Assembly (NCBI GenBank): GCA_025642065.1
Contig: JAODUP010000572.1
Span: forward strand, 120,001 to 184,000
Direction of reading: 5' to 3'
Source: Paralvinella palmiformis
Taxonomy: Eukaryota > Annelida > Polychaeta > Terebellida > Alvinellidae
DNA: 64,000 nucleotides
Shown: positions 57,424 to 64,000 of the stretch, piece by piece
Layout: each line of letters begins with the position of its first letter
Position numbering within the stretch: the first letter of the stretch is position 1
Position numbers and translations under genes: made by a program
Notes under the pieces: generated by a model
The model's input: the letters and a program-made list of their open reading frames with translations, nothing else
Told to the model about the DNA's origin: nothing
Databases searched by the model: none

Positions 57424-57462
<39 letters not shown>
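57424..57462. repeat. (CA)n microsatellite
   Basis: About 19 units. Confidence 0.97.
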
Positions 57463-57464
<2 letters not shown>

Positions 57465-57679
57465 ATCTCTTTAAAACTGATCTGTAAGATGATTATGTTA
57501 TTATATAAAGCGACAACACTATTTCATGTCCATAGAGGATTAAGATGTTTGTTATCGGTCTAAATAACCATTATCAAGGTCATCAGTGTCAAATTAGTTA
57601 TTTTATGGCCTTATTGAGTCGATAAATACGAAATAATAGCCTGGGTATTATTACAGTAGAAACGCAGAGTAAACATTTA

Positions 57680-57683
<4 letters not shown>

Positions 57684-57730
<47 letters not shown>
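57684..57730. repeat. (GT)n microsatellite
   Basis: About 23 units, roughly 220 bp from a (CA)n array of opposite orientation at 57424, so the two could pair. Confidence 0.97.
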
Positions 57731-57733
<3 letters not shown>

Positions 57734-58231
57734 GCTAAGCCGGGAATCACAGGATTTCATGATGTATGAATCATACCGGATTGTCATTCGAATAGGAAAT
57801 AGGCTAGCAGGGCGTGAAAATACACTGGCACAGAGAATCAGGAACTGTGAATAGAACATCAGCATGATTCATTTGGGGCTGATACAACAGAGACCGATTT
57901 TTAGGCTAAGACGTGTGTAACATTTCATCAAACAGTAAAAAGTGATTATAGTGAATTTTCGTTATAAATGTATTTCGAATTATCCAGGTTTACAAATCTA
58001 GATATCACATGTACAATACGATAATTAAATTCATATATAGAAAATAGTGGCGTCCTTATTTTTCAACCAATTTGACATTTGGTAGAACACCAAATTCTTT
58101 CGCAATTTGAGTTTTTCATTTTCAATTTGATAAATGATTGCACTTATTACAACTACCCCATAACGGTTGTTGGACGGATAATTGTTACTGGGATCGAAGT
58201 TTTTGTTATATCCGACTTTATTTACTATGGA

Positions 58232-58402
58232 TGATGATGATGATTGATGTTTTACGGCCACTTTTGTGCACAAGGTAGGCTAAATGGGCCGAGCGACTTC
58301 CAAAGGTAATGAGACGAAGATATCCCCACGCCGGGATTCGAACACGAGTGGTAGTGATCTGTGGTCCAGCACGCTACCGCTAGACCACGGAGGCGCCCTC
58401 TC
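58232..58402 (-). mobile_element. SINE family A, minus-strand copy with target duplication
   Basis: Plus strand: 'gattgatgttttacggccac', 'aaggtaggctaaatgggccg', 'ccgggattcgaacacgagtg', 'cgctagaccacggaggcgcc'. Flanks ATTTACTATGGA (58220-58231) and ATTTACCATGGA (58403-58414) differ at one base. An internal deletion removes the segment between the 'gacgaag' and 'atatcccc' blocks. Confidence 0.92.
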
Positions 58403-58515
58403 ATTTACCATGGAAGTAAATGGGAGCTAAGCCGAACTAACAAACCACTTCGAATTAAGTTACTAATTCGTTATATCCCAGATTTAATAACCATATTTTA
58501 CTGTGTTTACAAACG

Positions 58516-58518
<3 letters not shown>

Positions 58519-58596
<78 letters not shown>
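58519..58596. repeat. (CA)n(TA)n compound microsatellite
   Basis: About 30 CA units followed by eight TA units. Confidence 0.97.
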
Positions 58597-59190
58597 CTGT
58601 CTCTCTGTGTGTGTGGGGGGGGTGCACTTGGTGCTCAATAAATGGTTGGTGTCGTCTTTGATGATAAAGGTTAATTATCAAGATAACAAATATAACGTAT
58701 CAGATGTTAGATATGTCATTATAGTCTATAAATATTTGACTCTATAAGTAACATCCTATATATCATTATAATAAGGAGAGTGTCATCTCTTATATAACAA
58801 TAGACATATAGATAATAGATAACAACAACAACAATAACAACACCACCAACAACAACATATCCAGACACACCTTCAATGGTTGAGATAATCCCATCAAGTC
58901 AAAGTAGTAATGGCTTCACAGATATTAACAGGACACGCATTAAGATAACAGGGAAGACACAATTGATGAGTCGGTAAATGACAACAAGAAACGGTAATCA
59001 ATAGACAGGGCGCGGGAAGATGCCTTCAATTAATGGACATCGGAAAATTGCTGGCGAAAGACGAACGTTTGTCTTCTGCTGACAAGTGAACTTCAGTAAC
59101 GGCTATGGCTCTCGTTTAGGTGGACGAATGTCAAGGTCAGACGAATCTCCCACCCCCCTCTCCCCAAATCGCGCTGTTAATAACTGCCCG

Positions 59191-59232
59191 CACACACACA
59201 CACACACACACACAGTAAGAGAGAGAGAGAGA
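59191..59232. repeat. (CA)n and (GA)n microsatellites
   Basis: CA array to about 59213, then a GA run from 59219. Confidence 0.9.
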
Positions 59233-59884
59233 ATAATATTTATGTCACCCAGCCCTCATATTCCCAGTTCCACAGAGATTCATCATATTTCCCAGATAAA
59301 TACTCATTATAGATATTACGGGCCGCTGTCAATCCGACGTCTGGCCGTCTGTACACAGTCAGCTAGCTAGTCGTCTGTGGGCGATATTATGAGGTGTGAG
59401 CTGTCTGCTGTCTGTTCCGGATTACTGTCGGTATTTGGTTATCAAGAAGCTCCAGATGGCCTACTTCTCTGCAGCCTTGCTCATTAGAAAATGTGAAGGT
59501 CACCGCAGACAACGATGAAGGTCATACGTCTGGTGCATAATGCGGCGAGATTCTGTGGAGTCCCTCCTCCCTATATGGGGACAACTCCCCATTCTTTGCA
59601 GTCTGTTCTGGAGTGCGCACGTAACAGTTATGAGTTTCTATGGGGGGGGGGGAGGGGAGTGTGACGGAAGAAGGGGATAGGTAAATATCGGCGAGGGAGG
59701 TGACTTGAACTAGCGATTGGGATATGGGAAACGATGGAATGGGAACGCCGATGGAATGGGAGATTCAGAGTAATGATATGGGCATGATTGGAGCAGGAAT
59801 GCAATTGAACTAACATGTAAAAGGGGTTAGGGCCGTATTGAAAAAACAAGAGACGTGAAGCATGATATGTGAATGCGAATAATT

Positions 59885-59920
59885 TTGTGAGTGAGTGAGT
59901 GAGTAAGTGAGTGAGTGAGG
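59885..59920. repeat. (GAGT)n microsatellite
   Basis: About nine units, one with A for G. Confidence 0.9.
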
Positions 59921-60074
59921 AATTACTTTATTTAGTCTTGTCACCGATCACATCTGGGACATACTGCCGGGAAAAGAAGACTGGAATTCGAAGCCTAGCC
60001 TAGATGTTTTCAGCACAGTACTCTACCCACTGTACTATCGGAGCATACATGCATAATGAGGTGGTATGAGGAAT

Positions 60075-60257
60075 TAAATGTTGATGTTTTACTGCCACTT
60101 TTGTCCACACGGTAGGCTAAATGAGCCGAGCGACCTCCAAAGGTAATGAGGTGAAGTGAAAGACGAAACACCCTCCTGACATAACCCGGCCAGGGTTTGA
60201 ACCCAGGTACTATTGATCTGTGACCAACCGCGCTACCACTTAGGCCATGGAGGCGCC
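60075..60257 (-). mobile_element. SINE family A, minus-strand copy with perfect 13 bp duplication
   Basis: Complete copy: 'gatgttttactgccactttt', 'ggtaggctaaatgagccgag', 'cagggtttgaacccaggtac', 'gccatggaggcgcc'. TGGTATGAGGAAT at 60062-60074 and 60258-60270 is identical, so this is probably among the younger insertions. Confidence 0.94.
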
Positions 60258-60270
60258 TGGTATGAGGAAT

Positions 60271-60913
60271 GAAGTAGTTTGTGGAATGAGGTGGAATGTG
60301 GATCGGACAAAATGTACCGAATGTTCGAAACAGTAGCACATTAATCATAGAATGTTGTGTGCGTGGCCTTGTGACGGACAGATGGAGAAAAAGCGCAAAT
60401 ATTAGATTTAATGATAATTTAATTACTTGCCAAAACATCACCGCCACTAGCCTGACGCTAATTAATTAATGTTCAGCGATGAGCATCTAATTATAAAGAT
60501 AATCTCCAAAACAAGAGACCACCCTGAGTCAGGTGTGATGGGCTATGTTTATTGTCTACTATTGTCAATGAGACCTTCCCTGGATGTATTATTCAATTGG
60601 TGGGCATGAGTCATCACAATAGATTGACTGAAGGGTCGACTGAAGCCGATAACATCAGAACGTACAACAAAGGCATACCATCATCATCATCATCATCCTC
60701 TTCATCATCGTCTTCATGAACTGATACCACCCCACCCCCCCCAAAAAAAACACCTCACCAACAACAACATAATTTCCCCAAACTGTTGTCAAATCATGGA
60801 TAAACAAGTTCTGTTCGCTAACCATGGCCTAATTTAGGTGTAAACAGTTAACATTCACCAAAATGTGTTTAAATCGAATGTTCATGACATTCCATCAGTT
60901 GAAACTGTTATAT

Positions 60914-60946
<33 letters not shown>

Positions 60947-61469
60947 TGCAAAACATCTAATGTTTTCCAATCTCAAATGTATTTATATCATTAACATCGG
61001 TACTCTATTTACTGTGATATTGGAACACTCCTTGGATTATAAAATTAACACCTTAATACACGACAAACACGAATAAACAATGACATAAAATATTTTTGTA
61101 ATAAGTATTCCCCAAAGTAACTTATTATTTGTATAATGCTGTGGCTCGTCAGATGATAATACTGTACAAATTAACGTATTATCGTGTTTTTGTTGTTGCG
61201 GTATAACCTCTGGCTAACGCCAATGATAACTGTTTCTTACTAATTCATCAAATGACTTCATATCTACATAAACATCTCATTGACGCTCTGAGGGAGGTTC
61301 TCCGTCAGTAGACTGTACTGTAGACACTTCCGGGTCAGGATATCGGGTTCCATGGCTGCCAGTGACTGCGGAATGTTTTATCCCTCAATAAAGCCTGATG
61401 AGCTCGTGTCCCTAAAGAGTATCCCATAAGATATAAACGTATATCCAAGGCACGACCAGTTTATCACTG

Positions 61470-61519
<50 letters not shown>

Positions 61520-62228
61520 TGTCTATTGTTTAGTTGTTTTTCTCTTTGTTATAGCATTGTACCCACAAAAGGCACGAGTAATAACAATAAATGTTTATAC
61601 AACATGATTTGAAGAAAAAATATGCGCACTTCATTTTATTGCAGATGAGAGTATCAGTGTAAAATAATCTCATTTGAGATATGTATCTGTATTATCCCTG
61701 TATATCGAACTAAGCCAGGATAATTAACAGCGATCTGGAGAAACATACGCTGAGCTGATAGTTATGTAAACAACAACACAATGATGACTGTTGGCTTCTT
61801 GTTGACATAATGTTAGTCTGTGTTACATAAGTATTTACATAGGCATCTATTTCTCATTTCTTACCTAGACTGACCAGAAGCTGCTTTTATAAAGTGTAAA
61901 CAGTAAATATACCAAATTAAAAAATTCTTTGTTTCTCCGATCTTGATGTTAGTACCTAGCGAAATCCCCCCCCCCCACATAAATTTAATGAAAATAATTA
62001 ATTTAATTTGAATACATTATAGATCAGACATAAGACGGCCATATTTTGATGACATCTTCTCGTTAGTAAAAACCAGGTTTGCTATGGTTCATTTGACATA
62101 ATTACAGTAAATATTTAATTAAAGAGTTTTCACTTAATATTTGGTGAGTGCTTTGAAATGTTACTGTTTGCCGGGTACAGTGTTTGTTTTGTGCTACGCG
62201 CACACACACTGAAAGAGACCCGTGTATA

Positions 62229-62268
<40 letters not shown>

Positions 62269-64000
62269 GGGGGGGGTGAGGAGGGAGAGAGGGTGACTAA
62301 AACAAATAAACGTCTCCATTTTGACAACGTCTGATTATTGAAATTGTTCTATGCGGTAACCGGAGATTACGTCACTGACAAGCTGATCATTGTTTAGCTA
62401 ACAGCCACTTGGCGGGTCTGGATGGATGTAAGCCTGATCTCCAAATACACTCCAGCTTAAGCCACATCAATAACTTACGCCCATTATGTGGCATCCAGGA
62501 GGGTATCCCTATAGAAAACTCCTTATAGATGTCATTGGAGAAAAATGGCAAATCGGAATCGCTCTCGGCAGTATGGCTTATAGCAAGAATGAGAAATGGC
62601 TGTAGCATATCAGAATTACGAATATCGGTGTGGGCTTAGCATAAAAATACGAAAAAGATAACATAAAGTCATAACAATTGACGCAAATTGATTAAGAAGT
62701 GCAGTTTTGCTGAACGAGCAGGATACCGAGCGTGCAATATTTGTTCTGGCAGATTAATGCTTAGCCGAAGTTTACGGTTTCGAGTCGAGCCTATTGCTGA
62801 TATAACCATGGCCAATTACATCCTGACTCCGGCATCTTTGGGTACACTCAGCCGTGGACGAGAAGTTTAAAAGTGGTAAATGGCCACTAGTCAGGAGTTA
62901 TATACGGAACCTGGGAATAGTAAATATAGAGAGGTCAGGATGGGAAATACAGTAGAAATTAAAGCGAGTCTATTCTATTCCAAATGATGCAATTCCTCAT
63001 TAAAACTGTAGCTAAGACTAACTCTAGCCACTTTATATTTTAAGTTCATGATTTTATTAAATATCAAAGACGTAACGATACTTGGATATTCTAAATGCGC
63101 CCACGCGCATATTCAAGCTTCCGTGTGAATATCCGGTTACGTTCGTTTTCGTTCGGTAAATACCACCGGGAAGAGTTGTGTACTGACGTCATCAACATGT
63201 GCGTGTTTTGGTATATTTGTTCTCCGTTATGTGTGTAACGTCACCACTCTGTGCGTGCCAACACTGATTATAAGTGCACATTGTGCTGTATAATTAATAA
63301 TTAATTAGCCACTTGGTAGCAAGCTCCAACCTGATCCGCGTAAACACAAAGTTACGATGACATTTCTATCCGCAAAAAGCCTACTTAATTTATGTCCAAC
63401 TGCCAAGATATAAGTAACAAAGATTATTATTGTCAATAAAAGTCAGTGAAGGAAAGTATTGGCCACCAAATAATTGCTTTAATGTCCCAAAACAGAAAGT
63501 TGCTCTCTTTTATATACCTTAATACATTGAATTATACTATGTGTCTTATATGTGTACATTAATGTTGTAAGAAATGTTTTGCTTTTCCTCAGCAATGAAG
63601 GTTAAATGAAATAAATAAATAAATACTAGTAATGATAAATACAATAATAATTTTAATACTATACGTAATTTTCCAACGAAATGACATTTTTCATACACTC
63701 CTTCAGAGAAGGACACATTACTCTGTCTCATTGTTGTGTTGAGTGTTTATCACCTGAAGCTAGCTATTTGTATCAGGGAATTTCTACAACGCAGATTAAA
63801 CAATTGTAATCGTGGCTCATCTCCAGTCTTCCCATAGATAACATACAATAAGTGAAGCCGAAGATACCTTACACATCCCTAGAGATAGTCTGATAATGTT
63901 CACATGTAGCAGGATGACATCTTCTTTGATCTACAACATAAACTCACTCTGTAGATAACACCGACTTTAATCGCGACAAAAAGCCTTATCCGTATATATA
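60271..64000. other. Intergenic, no gene seen
   Basis: Contains (AT)n arrays at 60911-60946, 61470-61514 and 62227-62252, the last followed by (GA)n and a G run. Open frames at 62387-62608 (minus) and 62688-62870 (plus) match no family known to me. Confidence 0.45.

Overview
The window is nuclear DNA of an animal, most likely a lophotrochozoan and probably a mollusc. Evidence: GT-AG introns in metazoan-type genes, dense (AT)n and (CA)n microsatellites, many tRNA-derived SINEs, and pieces of pogo, hAT-like and non-LTR elements. No bacterial-style genes, operons, CRISPR arrays or true tRNA/rRNA genes were seen. The species cannot be named from this sequence alone.

Region 1 (about 1.5-27.9 kb, plus strand) is one large gene that can be rebuilt completely. 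It is a STRIP1/STRIP2 (FAM40, Drosophila Strip) orthologue, the scaffold of the STRIPAK phosphatase-kinase complex. I resolve 20 coding exons whose phases all match: 2388 nt, 795 residues and a stop. The first coding exon lies 3.3 kb upstream of the second. The introns carry many repeats: a foldback element, a small hAT-like MITE, SINEs of several families, a roughly 950 bp CAGGGCC-ended transposon that fills most of intron 12, a LINE 3' fragment next to exon 17, and two deleted pogo/Tigger copies in the 6.5 kb intron 17.

Region 2 (about 28-47.9 kb) is intergenic or unresolved. It holds SINE copies with clear target-site duplications, a second LINE 3' fragment, several minisatellites including an 0.8 kb GT-rich tract, long AT arrays, a 13 bp perfect hairpin, and a palindromic segment with CRE-like and YY1-like sites. 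I see no convincing gene there.

Region 3 (about 48.07-49.67 kb, minus strand, possibly to 50.23 kb) is a Shisa-family membrane protein gene. Four coding exons encode the cysteine-rich Shisa domain, a transmembrane helix with a cysteine-rich flank, and a proline-rich cytoplasmic tail with a PPPY motif. The signal-peptide exon is not securely found.

Region 4 (about 50.3-64 kb) is mostly repeats and unassigned sequence. It includes a second copy of the foldback element, SINEs, a 20 bp minisatellite and microsatellites, plus one unassigned 80-residue ORF at 54.8 kb.

The most informative pattern across the window is that repeat copies inside the STRIP gene have lost many CpG sites kept by their intergenic relatives. 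This suggests germline gene-body methylation.
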